Assembly: GCF_008639165.1 (NCBI RefSeq)
Contig: NZ_CP029197.1
Location: forward strand, 372,001 to 436,000
Origin: Streptomyces venezuelae ATCC 10712
GTDB lineage: Bacteria; Actinomycetota; Actinomycetes; Streptomycetales; Streptomycetaceae
Direction of reading: 5' to 3'
Length of the DNA stretch: 64,000 bases
Part shown: positions 22,681 to 32,928 of the stretch, in pieces
Numbering within the stretch: the stretch's first letter is position 1
Layout: each line of letters opens with the position of its first letter
The notes under the pieces: model-generated
Told to the model about the DNA's origin: nothing
The model's input: only the letters and a program-made list of their open reading frames with translations
Database searches by the model: none
Made by a program: the position numbers and the translations under genes

Positions 22681-23964
22681 TCACACCCGAGGAGACGCGT
22701 CGGGGAGGGTCGGAGCGGGCTCCCCGCCCCTCCTCCCGTCCGGCGCCGCCGCCCCGTGGCCGCGCCAGTCGAGGCAGAGCACGAGCACGGCCTCCGGTGC
22801 TCCTCGGGAGGTGTCGAGCAGCTCCCGGACGACGGCGCCGGGGGCGTCCGCGCCGCTCAGGTGGCGGGTCCGGGCCAGGGCCCGTGCGACGGGGCCGTCC
22901 GGCGCCTCGTACGCGCCGAGGGTCCGGGGCTCGGCCGTGCCGCAGGCGACGAAGACCAGCCGGTCGCCGGCCAGGAGGCGCAGGCGCTGGGGCGCGTAGA
23001 CGGTGTCCTCGAACATGCCGAGGGGCAGTTGCCGGTCGAGTTCGACCCGCTCGGTGACGTCGCCGCGGATCCGCCAGAGCGTCGGCGACCCGGCGTCGAC
23101 CACCTCGGTCTCGCCGCTGGTCAGGTCGATGCGGAGCAGCAGGGCGGCCAGCGGGCTCTTGCCCCGGTACTGCCCGTAGAGCGCCTGGTCGGTGAGGCTG
23201 GCCTGGCCCACCAGGTCGAGGCCGGCCCGCCGCGCGTTGCGGATCGCCGTCAGGGCGAAGGTGCTCACCAGGGCGGCCGGGGTGCCGGGGCCCACTCCGT
23301 CGGCGACGATCAGCAGGAGTTCGTCCTCGGTCACGCTCCAGTCCAGGAGGTGCCCTCCCGAGGTGTAGGCGGGCTCCCAGTGGGCGTGGAGGTCGAACGC
23401 GGGTCCGGCGCAGGCCCGGCCCGGGAGGGTGTCCCACTGCATCTCCCCGGCGACGCTGAGGGCGTGCGTCCTGCGGGTGCTGCGGTACAGGTCGGTGTGG
23501 CGGTCGGCGACGCGCAGGGCGTGTCCGAGGGTCTCGGCGACCCGGGCGAGGCTCGCGGTGGTCTGCGGCGTGCCCCGGTCCGCCGGCACGTCGACCACGA
23601 GGACGCCGAACCGGTCGCCGCGGACCGTGACGGGAAGGTAAACGGTCGCCGTGGGCCCGACATCACGCGAAAGATATGGTTGCTGCGTGCGGAAGACGCG
23701 ACCGGCGGGCCCCTCGTCCACGGGCACGTGCGGCGCCCTGGCGGGCGCCTGCGCGGGCGGCACGGGGCGCAGGGACGTGAATCCGTAGTCGACGAGGAGC
23801 AGGTCGGCGCAGGACGCGGCGTACAGCTGCGTGAGACTGGTACGGAGGGAGTCCAGCAGGAGGTGTGGTGCCGCCCCGCGCAGTGCGCCTTCCACTGTCA
23901 CGTGTCGATCCACCGGATCCGTACCGCCTTCTGGAGAGATGTGGAGATGACCGGTCCGTCGCAA
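22681..23964 (-). CDS. SpoIIE/PP2C-type protein with GAF-like sensor, catalytic motifs degenerate
   Basis: 427 residues, start at 23964. The N-terminal 160 residues are GAF-like (LLLDSLRTSLTQLYAASCADLLLVDYG ... VYLPVTVRGDRFGVLVVDVP), followed by a linker (AGEMQWDTLPGR) and a PP2C-like domain (about 190-400). The usual metal ligands are altered: DGMGHG reads DGVGPG, FTDGVTEAR reads FVACGTAEP, and DDATLL reads APEAVLVL. Two of the normally invariant aspartates are therefore missing, suggesting a pseudophosphatase. It is a close relative of the intact protein encoded at 24644-25819 and lies upstream of an RsbW-like kinase gene. The last 30 residues are Gly/Arg/Pro-rich. Confidence 0.8.
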   Translation of the reverse strand: MRRTGHLHISPEGGTDPVDRHVTVEGALRGAAPHLLLDSLRTSLTQLYAASCADLLLVDYGFTSLRPVPPAQAPARAPHVPVDEGPAGRVFRTQQPYLSRDVGPTATVYLPVTVRGDRFGVLVVDVPADRGTPQTTASLARVAETLGHALRVADRHTDLYRSTRRTHALSVAGEMQWDTLPGRACAGPAFDLHAHWEPAYTSGGHLLDWSVTEDELLLIVADGVGPGTPAALVSTFALTAIRNARRAGLDLVGQASLTDQALYGQYRGKSPLAALLLRIDLTSGETEVVDAGSPTLWRIRGDVTERVELDRQLPLGMFEDTVYAPQRLRLLAGDRLVFVACGTAEPRTLGAYEAPDGPVARALARTRHLSGADAPGAVVRELLDTSRGAPEAVLVLCLDWRGHGAAAPDGRRGGEPAPTLPDASPRV

Positions 23965-24008
23965 GGCCGACGTCCTCGGCCCCGGACGCCCGAGGAGTGT
24001 GGGCAGGC

Positions 24009-24521
24009 ATGAACACCGACCCCGCCCCGCCGCCGCGGGAACCGCAGCAGACGGCCGAGGCCGCCCGGGAGCTCATCGAGCTGCTGGAGGTGCTGTGGGA
24101 ACGCGGCCGGGACATGGTGTCGTCGACACCGGTCTCGGCGAGTCAGTTGCGCGTGCTGTACAGCCTGGACCGCGAGGAGGGCATCAGTCTGCGCACCCTG
24201 GGCGACCTGCTCGGTTCCGCGCCGCCCTCGGTGAGCCGCATGTGCGACCGGCTGGAGGCGCTGGGGTTCGTCCAGCGCCTGCCGAGCCCGGTGAGCCGGA
24301 GGCAGCTGGAGCTGCATCTGACCGTGCACGGCAAGGCGTACCTGCGAGAGCTGCGGGTGCAGCGGGAGGAAGCCCTGCTCGCGGTCATCGCCGACATGTC
24401 ACCGACGAGCCGCAAGGCCCTGCTGCGGGGGCTCACGGGGTTCCACGAGGCCCTGGGAGAGGGTGGGCCGGCCGCCTCGTCACGCCCGCGCACGCCGCTG
24501 AAGGACGTCAGCTCGGCCTGA
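24009..24521 (+). CDS. MarR family transcriptional regulator
   Basis: 170 residues, ATG at 24009. The winged helix-turn-helix is recognisable: ASQLRVLYSLDREEGISLRTLGDLLGSAPPSVSRMCDRLEALGFVQRLPSPVSRRQLELHLTVHG (about residues 44-108), flanked by dimerisation helices. DNA-binding protein, ligand unknown. It is encoded on the opposite strand between two paralogous PP2C-type genes, 44 bp from the divergent start of the first. It may therefore control the degenerate phosphatase/kinase pair; that is inference. Confidence 0.9.
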   Translation: MNTDPAPPPREPQQTAEAARELIELLEVLWERGRDMVSSTPVSASQLRVLYSLDREEGISLRTLGDLLGSAPPSVSRMCDRLEALGFVQRLPSPVSRRQLELHLTVHGKAYLRELRVQREEALLAVIADMSPTSRKALLRGLTGFHEALGEGGPAASSRPRTPLKDVSSA

Positions 24522-24643
24522 TCCCGGCGCGGGGCCGGTTTCCGATCCGGCCGGGCGCGTGTCCCATGTCCCCATCGCCACCCCTGGTCGTCATGATGTG
24601 TCCTACCGGGCGCACGCCTGGTATTGCCCCAAGGATACAGTTG

Positions 24644-25819
24644 TCACACGGCAACTGTTGACGCGGCGCCGTGCCAGTCGAGACAGACGACCAGGGCGTC
24701 GTCCTCCAGCGAGCCGCCGCCGTGGTGGGTGCTCAGCTCACGGAGCATCGCCTGCGGGACCTGACTGGGCGGCAGCAGCCGCGTCCCCCTGAGCGCGCGG
24801 GCGAGCGCCCGGTCCCCATAGCTCTCCCCGGCCGGCGACACGGCGGCGTACACGCCGTCGCTGCCGAACAGCAGGCGGTCCCCCGGGCGCACGGTGAACC
24901 GCTCGCAGACGTAGCCGGTGTCCTCGAACATGCCGAGGGGCAGCTGCGCCTCGAAGCCGATGGACTCGACGGAATGGCCCCGCAGCCGCCACAGCCGTGG
25001 CGAACCGGCGTCCACCGCCTCCACCTCGCCCGTGGCCAGGTCGAAGGAGAGCAGGAGCACCGACACGAAGGCGGCGCCCCGGTACTGCGCGTACACGGCC
25101 TGGTCGGCCAGCGCGGCCTGGTCCGCGAGGTCGAGACCGGCCCGGCGGGCGTTGCGGAGCGCGTTGATCGCGAGGTTCGTCAGCAGGGCCGCCTCGATGC
25201 CCTCCCCCATGCCGTTGGTGACGGTGAGGGTCAGACGGCCGTCGGAGACCGACCAGTCGTAGTTGTCGCCGAAGATGGCGTAGGCCGGTTCGAGATGGGC
25301 GGCGAGGGCGAACTCGGGACGGGCGCACGAACGGCCGGGCAGCAGCTGCCACTGCATCTCCGCCGCGAGCGTGAGCCGCGTCGCCCGCCGTGCCAGGACG
25401 TACAGGTCGGTGTCCCGCTCGGCGACCAGGATCTCGTGGCCGAGCGCCTCGCAGACCTGGGCGAGCCCCGGGAGCAGGGGTCGGAGATCGGTCCCCGGGG
25501 GCAGTTCCGCCGTGAGGACGCCCAGCCGCTCCCCGCGGACGGTGACGGGCAGGTGGATCAGGACCGACGCCGGCCCGTGGACGACGTACGGCTCCTGGGC
25601 GCCGAAGGCGCGTCCCTGGGGACTGTCGTGGATCGGGACCGACGGATCGGCCCCCGGGGTGCGCTCGACGAGCTGGAGCGTCCGCAAGCCGTAGTCGGCC
25701 AGGCGGAGTTCCACCCGCAGGGCGTGGCAGCGCTCCCGCAGGGCGTCCTCGACGACGCTCACCAACCGGTGCGGAGCGGCCTGCCGGAGCGCCTGTTCGA
25801 CGTCGGCGATCTCGTGCAC
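24644..25819 (-). CDS. SpoIIE/PP2C-type phosphatase with GAF-like sensor (RsbU-like)
   Basis: 391 residues from the GTG at 25819, which has GAGGGAG four bases upstream. A GAF-like sensor (LVSVVEDALRERCHALRVELRLADYG ... IHLPVTVRGERLGVL) precedes the PP2C domain (about 165-385). Its motifs are better kept than in its paralogue: TNGMGEG, FGSDGVYAA and EDDALVV, although the first usually reads D-G-M-G-H-G. It should dephosphorylate a STAS antagonist and so free a sigma factor. The STAS gene is 58 bp upstream on the same strand, which is strong context for a phosphatase/antagonist pair. Confidence 0.85.
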   Translation of the reverse strand: MHEIADVEQALRQAAPHRLVSVVEDALRERCHALRVELRLADYGLRTLQLVERTPGADPSVPIHDSPQGRAFGAQEPYVVHGPASVLIHLPVTVRGERLGVLTAELPPGTDLRPLLPGLAQVCEALGHEILVAERDTDLYVLARRATRLTLAAEMQWQLLPGRSCARPEFALAAHLEPAYAIFGDNYDWSVSDGRLTLTVTNGMGEGIEAALLTNLAINALRNARRAGLDLADQAALADQAVYAQYRGAAFVSVLLLSFDLATGEVEAVDAGSPRLWRLRGHSVESIGFEAQLPLGMFEDTGYVCERFTVRPGDRLLFGSDGVYAAVSPAGESYGDRALARALRGTRLLPPSQVPQAMLRELSTHHGGGSLEDDALVVCLDWHGAASTVAV

Positions 25820-25877
25820 GGTCTCCCTCTTCCTTCCTCCTGGGCCGGCTCCCGTGCCCGGGAGCCGCACCCCTGCG

Positions 25878-26246
25878 CTATCTGCCGCCGCCGGCCGCGG
25901 CCAGCGCCTGGGCCAGGTGGTCGTGCGGCGGGAGCGTCGTCGTCACCCCGGTGATCTCCAGGATGCGTCGCACCGCGGGGTTCGGCGCGGCGAGGTACAG
26001 GTCTCCGCCCGCCTCCCGGGCCCGGTGGACCGACCTGATGAGTACGTTCAGACCCGACGAGTCCATGAAGCCGAGCGCGGACAGGTCGAGGACGAGATGG
26101 TGCCGCCCCTCGCCGAGCTGTTCCGCCAGGTGGTCGGCGAGCCGGCCGGCCGTGTCCATGTCCAGCTCACCCGCCACGGACAGCACGGCCGTGCGGGCGT
26201 CACGGATCTCGACGTCGACATCCAGGTTCGGTTCGCGCTCGGACAT
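25878..26246 (-). CDS. STAS-domain anti-anti-sigma factor (RsbV-like)
   Basis: 122 residues, ATG at 26246 with AGGGAAA upstream. The STAS fold is complete: VEIRDARTAVLSVAGELDMDTAGRLADHL, LVLDLSALGFMDSSGLNVLI (phosphorylatable serine S63/S64 in the MDSSGL motif) and NPAVRRILEITGVTTTL. It is phosphorylated and inactivated by RsbW-like kinases and reactivated by SpoIIE-type phosphatases. It is the only STAS protein in the island, between two phosphatase genes on the same strand, so it is the probable common target. Confidence 0.93.
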   Translation of the reverse strand: MSEREPNLDVDVEIRDARTAVLSVAGELDMDTAGRLADHLAEQLGEGRHHLVLDLSALGFMDSSGLNVLIRSVHRAREAGGDLYLAAPNPAVRRILEITGVTTTLPPHDHLAQALAAAGGGR

Positions 26247-26280
26247 GTTTCCCTGCTTTCCGTGTGGGGGGAAGGTCGTG

Positions 26281-26320
26281 GGACGGACGGACGGACGGAC
26301 GGTCGGTCGGTCGGTCGGTC
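26281..26320. repeat. Tetranucleotide repeat (GGAC)5(GGTC)5
   Basis: Five GGAC units (26281-26300) are followed directly by five GGTC units (26301-26320) in the 79-bp gap between the STAS start and the stop of the upstream phosphatase gene. Non-coding and prone to slippage; it could alter spacing in the intergenic mRNA. Confidence 0.95.
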
Positions 26321-26325
26321 GGGGG

Positions 26326-28794
26326 TCAGGACACCTGGACACCGACCACGCAGGTGTCGTCGTCCGTGTCCGACTTGCTGCGCGCCAGCAGCTGGTCCAG
26401 CCGCTGTTCGAGGCTGTCGGACGGCTGCTGGGCCATGGTGAGCAGCTGGGCGACGGAGTCCTCCACCGGGGTGTCCCGCCGCTCGACGAGACCGTCGGTG
26501 TACATCAGCACGATGTCGTCGGGTTCGAGCCGGAGTTCCGCCTCCTCGTACTCGGCCTCGGCGAGCGCCCCCAGCAGCAGCCCCCGCAGGAGCGGCAGGT
26601 CGACCGCCTCCTTGCCCCGGACGAGCACCGGCGGCAGATGCCCCGCCCGGGCCCACCGCAGGGTGCGGGTCGAGGGGTCGAATATCCCGCAGACGGCGGT
26701 GGCCGTGACCTGGGCGGTCAGGTGGTGGGCGACGCTGTTGAGCCACGACAGGAGCTGTCCCGGCCCGGCGCCCGTGACGGCGAGGCCGCGCAGGGCGTTG
26801 CGGAGGACCACCATCCCGGTGGCGGCCTCCACTCCGTGGCCCGCGACGTCCCCGACGCACAGGAGCACCTTCTTGGACGGCAGCACCACGGCGTCGTACC
26901 AGTCGCCGCCGACCAGGGACTCGGACTCGGCCGGGCGGTAGCGCACGGCGACCTCGAGGTCCGGCGCGTCGAGCGGCGGTTTGACCGGCGGCATGATGGC
27001 GTGCTGGAGCTGGAGGGTGAGCCGGTTGCGTTCCTCGGCGGCCTCCTCCGTGGCGACCAGCCGGTCGCGGGTGGCCGTGAGGGCGACCTCGGTCCAGTGC
27101 TGCGCCGAGATGTCCTGGTAGGCGCCCCGGACGGCCTCCAGGCCGCCGTCGACGCCGAGGGCGGGTTCGGCGGTCACCCGGATGTGCCGCGTGACCCCGT
27201 CGCGGCGCAGCATGCGGAAGGCCGCGGAGCCCACCTGGCGCTGGTGCAGCACCGTCTTGAGGAAGCGCCGGATGGTGCCGGAGTCGTCGGGGTGGGCATG
27301 GCCGACCAGGTCGCGCAGGGCGACCGGGGCCTCCGTCGGCCGGCGGCCGAACAGCTCGAAGAGCTGGCCGTGCCAGGTGATGTCCCCGGTGAGGGCGTCC
27401 TCCTCGAAGGCCCCGACCCGGCCGAGCCGCTGGGCGTGCTGCAACAGACTGGCCAGGCGCGCCGATTCGTCCTCGACGCGCCAGATGAGGAGGACGCTCC
27501 CCGCGTGCCGGCTGATGCTGATGTCGGCGAGCGAGGTCAGCGGCACCTGGTCCACCAGGGCGGTGAGCCGGGTGCGGCGGGCGCGGTAGGGCTCGCCCGT
27601 GGCATAGACCCGCTCGATCCGTTCGAAGAGTTCGCTCTCGCCGGCCGTCGCGGGGTACGCCTCCAGGAGCAGCGCCCCGTCGACGGCGCCGCGGGGCCTG
27701 CCCGCCGGGTCCTGGAAGTGGACGTTGGCGTGCCGGATACGGAAGTCGGCGAGCCTTCCCTCCTCGTCCAGGTGCGGGGTCAGGACGAGGGCGGGGTCGT
27801 AGAGCCCGTCGGACAGCTCGGCCAGTTCCCGTGCTCCGTCGACGGCGGGGCGGAGGGAGCGCGCCGGGGCCGTGGCATCGGGCAGCGCCTCCAGGGTGTG
27901 CGCGCAGAGCTCCGCGAGTGCCTCGATCTGCCGCTGCACGGCCTGCGGCTGGGGGTCCAGCGGGCGGGCCCAGCAGATCTCCAGGACGCCGTGGATACGG
28001 CCGCCGGTCCCGGCGGGGACGACGACCCGCCCGCCGTCGGGGTGGCGCGCGCGTCCGATCGAGGGGATGCCCGCGGCGGACAGCGACGGGTACCAGACGG
28101 TGCGGCGGCCGGTCAGCGCCTGCCGGGCCGCGGTGGTCACCCCCGGAGGGACGTAGTGCCAGCGGGCCGCCTCGTCGGGGCCGAACCCCGCGTGGCCGCG
28201 CAGGCTCAGCGAACCGTCCGCTCCGGTGGTCCAGATCGCCACGGCGACGGCGCCCAGGGGTTCGAGGGCGTGCGCGAGCAGCGTGTCGGCGACGGCCTGG
28301 GTGTCGTCGGCGCTGAGCGCCGCGCTCTCCGCCGTGCGCAGACGCACGGCGACCGAGGCGGCGGGCCCGGCGGTGTCGGGCTCGTCGATGACCGTCCTCA
28401 CGAACTCGTCCGCGACCTCGGCGACCCGGTCGCGGGCCGCCTCGTTGATGATGTCCGCGGCCAGCTCGAGCCGGGACAGCCCGGCCTGGTCGGACAGCGC
28501 GGCGAGCTGACGCGCCGCCTGGGCGGGGCCGCAGCCCAGGCGCTCGACGAGGACTCCCTTGGCGAGCTCGATCAGGGCACGCCCCTCGGCCGCCGCGTGC
28601 GCGGCGCGCACCTCGCCGCGCAGCCGCTCCACCGTCGCGGCCAGCCGGCCGTCGGTGACGTCGTCCCGCGACGACGGGCGTTCACCGTCGGAGGGAAGGG
28701 GGCCCGGGACGCCGGCGGGCACCACGGGCGCCGGAGCGTCGTCCGCGGCGGGCCCGGCGGTCGGGTCTCCGGCCCGGGGTCGGGGGCCACTCAC
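26326..28794 (-). CDS. Multidomain SpoIIE-type phosphatase (ANTAR, GAF, PAS, PP2C)
   Basis: 822 residues from the GTG at 28794. After a Pro-rich leader come an ANTAR-like helical domain (about 50-115; ALIELAKGVLVERLGCGPAQAARQL), a GAF domain (about 130-290), two PAS-like segments (about 300-580; the second contains LGRVGAFEEDALTGDITWHGQLFELFG) and a PP2C domain (about 600-820). The PP2C motifs are intact: GGDWYDAV, GDVAGHGVEAA, YTDGLVERRD and DDDTCVV. It is a signal-sensing serine phosphatase likely acting on the STAS protein encoded just downstream. The ANTAR module usually binds RNA; its use in a phosphatase is notable but recurrent in streptomycetes. It lies 120 bp downstream of the hybrid kinase gene. 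Confidence 0.88.
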   Translation of the reverse strand: MSGPRPRAGDPTAGPAADDAPAPVVPAGVPGPLPSDGERPSSRDDVTDGRLAATVERLRGEVRAAHAAAEGRALIELAKGVLVERLGCGPAQAARQLAALSDQAGLSRLELAADIINEAARDRVAEVADEFVRTVIDEPDTAGPAASVAVRLRTAESAALSADDTQAVADTLLAHALEPLGAVAVAIWTTGADGSLSLRGHAGFGPDEAARWHYVPPGVTTAARQALTGRRTVWYPSLSAAGIPSIGRARHPDGGRVVVPAGTGGRIHGVLEICWARPLDPQPQAVQRQIEALAELCAHTLEALPDATAPARSLRPAVDGARELAELSDGLYDPALVLTPHLDEEGRLADFRIRHANVHFQDPAGRPRGAVDGALLLEAYPATAGESELFERIERVYATGEPYRARRTRLTALVDQVPLTSLADISISRHAGSVLLIWRVEDESARLASLLQHAQRLGRVGAFEEDALTGDITWHGQLFELFGRRPTEAPVALRDLVGHAHPDDSGTIRRFLKTVLHQRQVGSAAFRMLRRDGVTRHIRVTAEPALGVDGGLEAVRGAYQDISAQHWTEVALTATRDRLVATEEAAEERNRLTLQLQHAIMPPVKPPLDAPDLEVAVRYRPAESESLVGGDWYDAVVLPSKKVLLCVGDVAGHGVEAATGMVVLRNALRGLAVTGAGPGQLLSWLNSVAHHLTAQVTATAVCGIFDPSTRTLRWARAGHLPPVLVRGKEAVDLPLLRGLLLGALAEAEYEEAELRLEPDDIVLMYTDGLVERRDTPVEDSVAQLLTMAQQPSDSLEQRLDQLLARSKSDTDDDTCVVGVQVS

Positions 28795-28867
28795 GTAGAC
28801 GACTCCTCGGTCAGGGCGGCCTCGCGGCCGCCGCAGGGACGGGGGCGGGGTGCGCCCGGGCGGCGCG

Positions 28868-28895
28868 GGGCCCGCCGCGGCGTGCGGGCGGGCCC
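28868..28895 (-). terminator. Hairpin between hybrid kinase and phosphatase genes
   Basis: GGGCCCGCC (28868-28876) pairs with GGCGGGCCC (28887-28895). It lies 20 bases beyond the kinase stop and may terminate or attenuate transcription into the phosphatase gene. Confidence 0.6.
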
Positions 28896-28914
28896 GTCGG
28901 GGACGGTCACGGGG

Positions 28915-31900
28915 CTATCCATCGTTCAGCCAGCGGCCGATGCAGGCGATGAGCTCGTCGGCGTCGACGGGCTTGGTGACGTAGTCGCTGGCGCCCGACG
29001 CGAGGCTCTTCTCGCGGTCGCCCGGCATGGCCTTGGCGGTGACCGCGATCACGGGCAGGTCCGCGTACTGCGACAGCTCCCTGATCCGTGCCGTCGCCGT
29101 GTAGCCGTCCATCTCCGGCATCATCACGTCCATCAGGACGAGGGACACGGCAGGGTTCGCCAGCAGCGTCTCGATCCCCTTCCGGCCGTTCTCCGCGTGC
29201 AGCACCGTGACGCCGTGCAGCTCCAGGATGCCGCTCAGGGCGTAGAGGTTGCGGGCGTCGTCGTCGACCACGAGGACGGTCCGGCCGTGCAGCGTGGTGT
29301 CGATGGCCTGGGGTGCCGGCGCCCAGTGGTCACCGCGGACCAGCGGCACGACGTCACCGGGCTGCTCCGCCGAGAGGTGCAGGGCGATCCGCTCGCGCAG
29401 TTCGTCGAGGCTGGAGAGCAGCTCCAGCGGGCGGCGGCGGGCCAGCTCCTGCAGCGCGCCCTCCTCGTCGGCGGGGAGCCGGCGGTTGTTGTGGGCGAGG
29501 ACCGGCACCGTACGCAGGGCCTCGTCGCCGTCCATGGCGGCCAGGAACCGCAGGGCGTCGCCGTCCGCCATGTCGAGGTCGAGCACGACGCAGTGGAACG
29601 GCTGGTCGGCGAGGGCGGCGGCCGCCTCCTGCGGGCCGACGACCGCGATCAGTTCGATGTCCGTCCGCTCGGCGTGCCCGCCGTCGGCGGAGAGCTGCGT
29701 GACCGCGTTCTCGGCGACGACGGCGAGGAGCCCGCGCGGGCGCTCCTCGATCACGAGGAGGCGCCGGGTCGGGCGGGCCGTCGCCGTGCCGGGTCCGGCG
29801 GCCGGAGCGGGGGCGGCCTCAAGGGCCGGTACCGAGACCTCGGCGGCCTCCAGCTGCCGGGCGGCGGGCTTCTCCGTGACGTCGGTACGGGTGACGGGCA
29901 GGTAGAGGGTGAAGGTGCTGCCCTCGCCGGCCACGCTGGTGACCGTGAGGGCACCGCCGAGCAGAAACGCGATCTCGCGGCTGATGGAGAGCCCGAGACC
30001 GGTGCCCCCGTACTTCCGGTTGGTCGTCCCGTCGGCCTGCTGGAAGGCGCCGAAGATGGCCTCCAGGTTCTCGGGGGCGATCCCGATGCCGGTGTCGGTC
30101 ACCCGGAAGGCGACGACGGGGCCGCCCCGGTGGACCGGCACGGGAAGCTCGGCGTCCGACGCCGGTTCGATGCGGAGTTCGACGCTGCCGTGCTCGGTGA
30201 ACTTGACGGCGTTCGACAGCAGGTTCCGCAGCACCTGCCGCAGCCGGGAGTCGTCGGTGACCAGGTCGACGGGGACGCCGGCGGCCGTGGTGACCGAGAA
30301 GGCGAGGCTCTTCTGCGTGGTGAGGGGGCGGAAGGTGGCCTCGACGTAGTCGAGGAGCCTGCGCAGCGGCACGCGCTCCGGGTTGAAGTCCATCTTCCCG
30401 GCCTCCACCTTGGACAGGTCGAGGATGTCGTTGATCAGCTGCAGCAGGTCCGACCCGGCGGAGTGGATGATGCCGGCGTACTCGACCTGCTTGGCCGTGA
30501 GGTTGCGGGTCGGGTTCTGGGCGAGCAGCTGGGCCAGGATCAGGAGGCTGTTGAGCGGGGTGCGCAGTTCGTGGCTCATGTTCGCCAGGAACTCGGACTT
30601 GTACGTCGACGCCAGCGCGAGTTGCTGGGCGCGGTCCTCCAGCTCCTGTCGGGCCTGCTCGATCTGGAGGTTCTTGGCCTCGATGTCGCGGTTCTGCGTG
30701 GCCAGCAGGGCCGCCTTCTCCTCCAGTTCGGCGTTGGAGCGCTGGAGCTCCTCCTGGCGCACCTGGAGCTCCTCGGTGCGCGAGCGCAGTTCGCCCGCGA
30801 GCCGCTGGGACTCGTCGAGGAGTTCGTCGGTTCGGGCGTTGGCGACGATGGTGCTGAGGTTCACTCCCACCGTCTCCATGAGCTGCTCCAGGAAGTCCCT
30901 GTGCACGGAGGTGAAGGGGGTGAACGACATGAGTTCGATGACGCCGAGCACCTGGTCCTCGACGACGACCGGCAGGACCACGAGGCTGCCCCGGGACGTA
31001 CTGCCGAGTCCGGAGGAGATCGTGACGTAGTCGGCGGGGACGTTCTCGGCGGCGATGGTGCGGCGGCTGCGGGCGGCCTGTCCCACGAGGGACTCGCCCA
31101 GCCGGAAGCGGTCCCGGCCCTGGTCTCCGGCGGGACGGCCGTAGGAGCCGACGAGGCCGAGTTCGACGCCGTCCGTTCCCTCCTCGGCCAGGTAGAACGC
31201 GCCGTACTGGGCGGCGACGAGCGGGGTCAGTTCGTCCATGACGAGTTCGGCCACGACGGCCAGGTCCCGGTGGCCCTGCATCAGGGCGGAGATCCGGGCC
31301 AGGCTGGACTTCAGCCAGTCCTGTTCCTGATTGGCCCGGGTCGTCTCGCGCAGCGAGCCGACCATCGCGTTGATGTTGTCCTTGAGCTCGGCGACCTCGC
31401 CCGAGGCCTCGACGGTGATCGAGCGGGTCAGGTCGCCCTCGGCGACCGCACTCGCGACCTCGGCGATGGCGCGAACCTGTCGGGTGAGGTTGCCGGCCAG
31501 TTCGTTGACGTTCTCGGTCAGCCGCTTCCAGGTGCCGGAGACGCCCTCGACCTCGGCCTGTCCTCCGAGCCGGCCCTCGCTGCCGACCTCGCGGGCGACG
31601 CGGGTGACCTCGGCGGCGAAGGAGGACAGCTGGTCGACCATGGTGTTGATGGTCGTCTTGAGTTCGAGGATCTCGCCGCGGGCGTCGACGTCGATCTTCT
31701 TGGAGAGGTCGCCGTTGGCGACGGCCGTGGTGACCTGGGCGATGTTCCGGACCTGGCCGGTCAGGTTGTTCGCCATGGAGTTGACGTTGTCGGTGAGGTC
31801 CTTCCAGGTGCCGGCCACGTTCGGCACCCTGGCCTGGCCGCCGAGCCGGCCCTCGGTGCCCACCTCGCGCGCGACGCGGGTCACCTCGTCGGCGAACGCC

Positions 31901-32928
31901 GACAGCGTGTCCACCATGGTGTTGATGGTGTCGGCGAGCGCGGCCACCTCGCCCTTGGCCTCCACGGTGATCCGGCGGGAGAGGTCACCGCGGGCCACGG
32001 AGGTGGCGACCTGGGCGATCGAACGCACCTGCCCGGTGAGGTTGGACGCCATCACGTTGACGTTGTCCGTCAGGTCCTTCCACGTGCCCGAGGCGCCCCG
32101 GACGGTGGCCTGGCCGCCGAGGTTGCCCTCGGTGCCCACCTCGCGGGCGACGCGGGTCACCTCGTCGGCGAAGGCCGAGAGCTGGTCGACCATCGTGTTG
32201 ATGGTCGTCTTCAGCTCCAGGATCTCGCCGCGGGCGTCGACGTCGACCTTCTTCGACAGATCGCCGTTGGCGACCGCGGTGGCGACATGGGCGATCGCCC
32301 TCACCTGAGCGGTGAGGTTCCCCGCCATGGAGTTCACGGAGTCGGTCAGATCGCGCCAGGTGCCGGAGGCGCCCTTCACATCGGCCTGCCCGCCGAGAAT
32401 GCCCTCCGTGCCCACGTCACGGGCCATCCGCGTGACCTCGTCGGCGAACGAGGAGAGCTGGTCGACCATCGTGTTGATGGTGTTCTTCAGCTCCAGGATC
32501 TCGCCGTGCGCGTCCACGTCGATCTTCTGGGAGAGGTCGCCCCTGGCGACCGCGGTGGCCACCTGGGCGATGTCCCGGACCTGGGTGGTGAGGTTGCCGG
32601 CCATCGCGTTCACCGAGTCGGTGAGGTCGGCCCAGGTGCCGGAGACCCCGGGTACCGCGGCCTGTCCGCCCAGCGTCCCCTCCGTGCCGACCTCGCGGGC
32701 GACCCGCGTGACCTCGGAGGTGAACAGGGAGAGCTGGTCGACCATCCCGTTGAACACCAGGGAGATCTCGCCCATGAGGCCGTCCGCCTCGTCGGGCAGC
32801 CGGGTGCCGAAATCACCGTCCCGCACCGCCGTGAGGCCTGCCAGGAGCTGTCGCAGCTCGGGCTCGCCCACCGCGGCCGGCCCGGGCCGCACCCGGACAG
32901 AGGAGCCTTCGGTCGTCATGTCAGACAT
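28915..32928 (-). CDS. Hybrid sensor histidine kinase with HAMP array, GAF and two receiver domains
   Basis: 1337 residues, ATG at 32928 with GAGGA upstream. No membrane helix is visible. Residues 27-510 are a HAMP array: five near-identical 92-residue units (GTEGxLGGQAxVxGxSGTW ... [17 protein letters not shown]), as in fungal Nik1-type osmosensors. Then come a GAF domain (about 550-700), a coiled coil, HisKA ([11 protein letters not shown], about 775), HATPase ([29 protein letters not shown]), a receiver-like domain with LDLDMADG, and a C-terminal receiver ([25 protein letters not shown]). Cytosolic hybrid kinase, signal unknown. It heads a minus-strand series with the phosphatase and STAS genes, suggesting input to the same stress pathway. 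Larger open frames across it on the other strand are shadows. Confidence 0.92.
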   Translation of the reverse strand: MSDMTTEGSSVRVRPGPAAVGEPELRQLLAGLTAVRDGDFGTRLPDEADGLMGEISLVFNGMVDQLSLFTSEVTRVAREVGTEGTLGGQAAVPGVSGTWADLTDSVNAMAGNLTTQVRDIAQVATAVARGDLSQKIDVDAHGEILELKNTINTMVDQLSSFADEVTRMARDVGTEGILGGQADVKGASGTWRDLTDSVNSMAGNLTAQVRAIAHVATAVANGDLSKKVDVDARGEILELKTTINTMVDQLSAFADEVTRVAREVGTEGNLGGQATVRGASGTWKDLTDNVNVMASNLTGQVRSIAQVATSVARGDLSRRITVEAKGEVAALADTINTMVDTLSAFADEVTRVAREVGTEGRLGGQARVPNVAGTWKDLTDNVNSMANNLTGQVRNIAQVTTAVANGDLSKKIDVDARGEILELKTTINTMVDQLSSFAAEVTRVAREVGSEGRLGGQAEVEGVSGTWKRLTENVNELAGNLTRQVRAIAEVASAVAEGDLTRSITVEASGEVAELKDNINAMVGSLRETTRANQEQDWLKSSLARISALMQGHRDLAVVAELVMDELTPLVAAQYGAFYLAEEGTDGVELGLVGSYGRPAGDQGRDRFRLGESLVGQAARSRRTIAAENVPADYVTISSGLGSTSRGSLVVLPVVVEDQVLGVIELMSFTPFTSVHRDFLEQLMETVGVNLSTIVANARTDELLDESQRLAGELRSRTEELQVRQEELQRSNAELEEKAALLATQNRDIEAKNLQIEQARQELEDRAQQLALASTYKSEFLANMSHELRTPLNSLLILAQLLAQNPTRNLTAKQVEYAGIIHSAGSDLLQLINDILDLSKVEAGKMDFNPERVPLRRLLDYVEATFRPLTTQKSLAFSVTTAAGVPVDLVTDDSRLRQVLRNLLSNAVKFTEHGSVELRIEPASDAELPVPVHRGGPVVAFRVTDTGIGIAPENLEAIFGAFQQADGTTNRKYGGTGLGLSISREIAFLLGGALTVTSVAGEGSTFTLYLPVTRTDVTEKPAARQLEAAEVSVPALEAAPAPAAGPGTATARPTRRLLVIEERPRGLLAVVAENAVTQLSADGGHAERTDIELIAVVGPQEAAAALADQPFHCVVLDLDMADGDALRFLAAMDGDEALRTVPVLAHNNRRLPADEEGALQELARRRPLELLSSLDELRERIALHLSAEQPGDVVPLVRGDHWAPAPQAIDTTLHGRTVLVVDDDARNLYALSGILELHGVTVLHAENGRKGIETLLANPAVSLVLMDVMMPEMDGYTATARIRELSQYADLPVIAVTAKAMPGDREKSLASGASDYVTKPVDADELIACIGRWLNDG

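Noticed and set aside
31340..32780. Long direct DNA repeats of about 276 bp, considered as a mobile or CRISPR-like array
   Set aside because: They encode the HAMP repeats of the hybrid kinase in frame; there are no spacers or terminal repeats.
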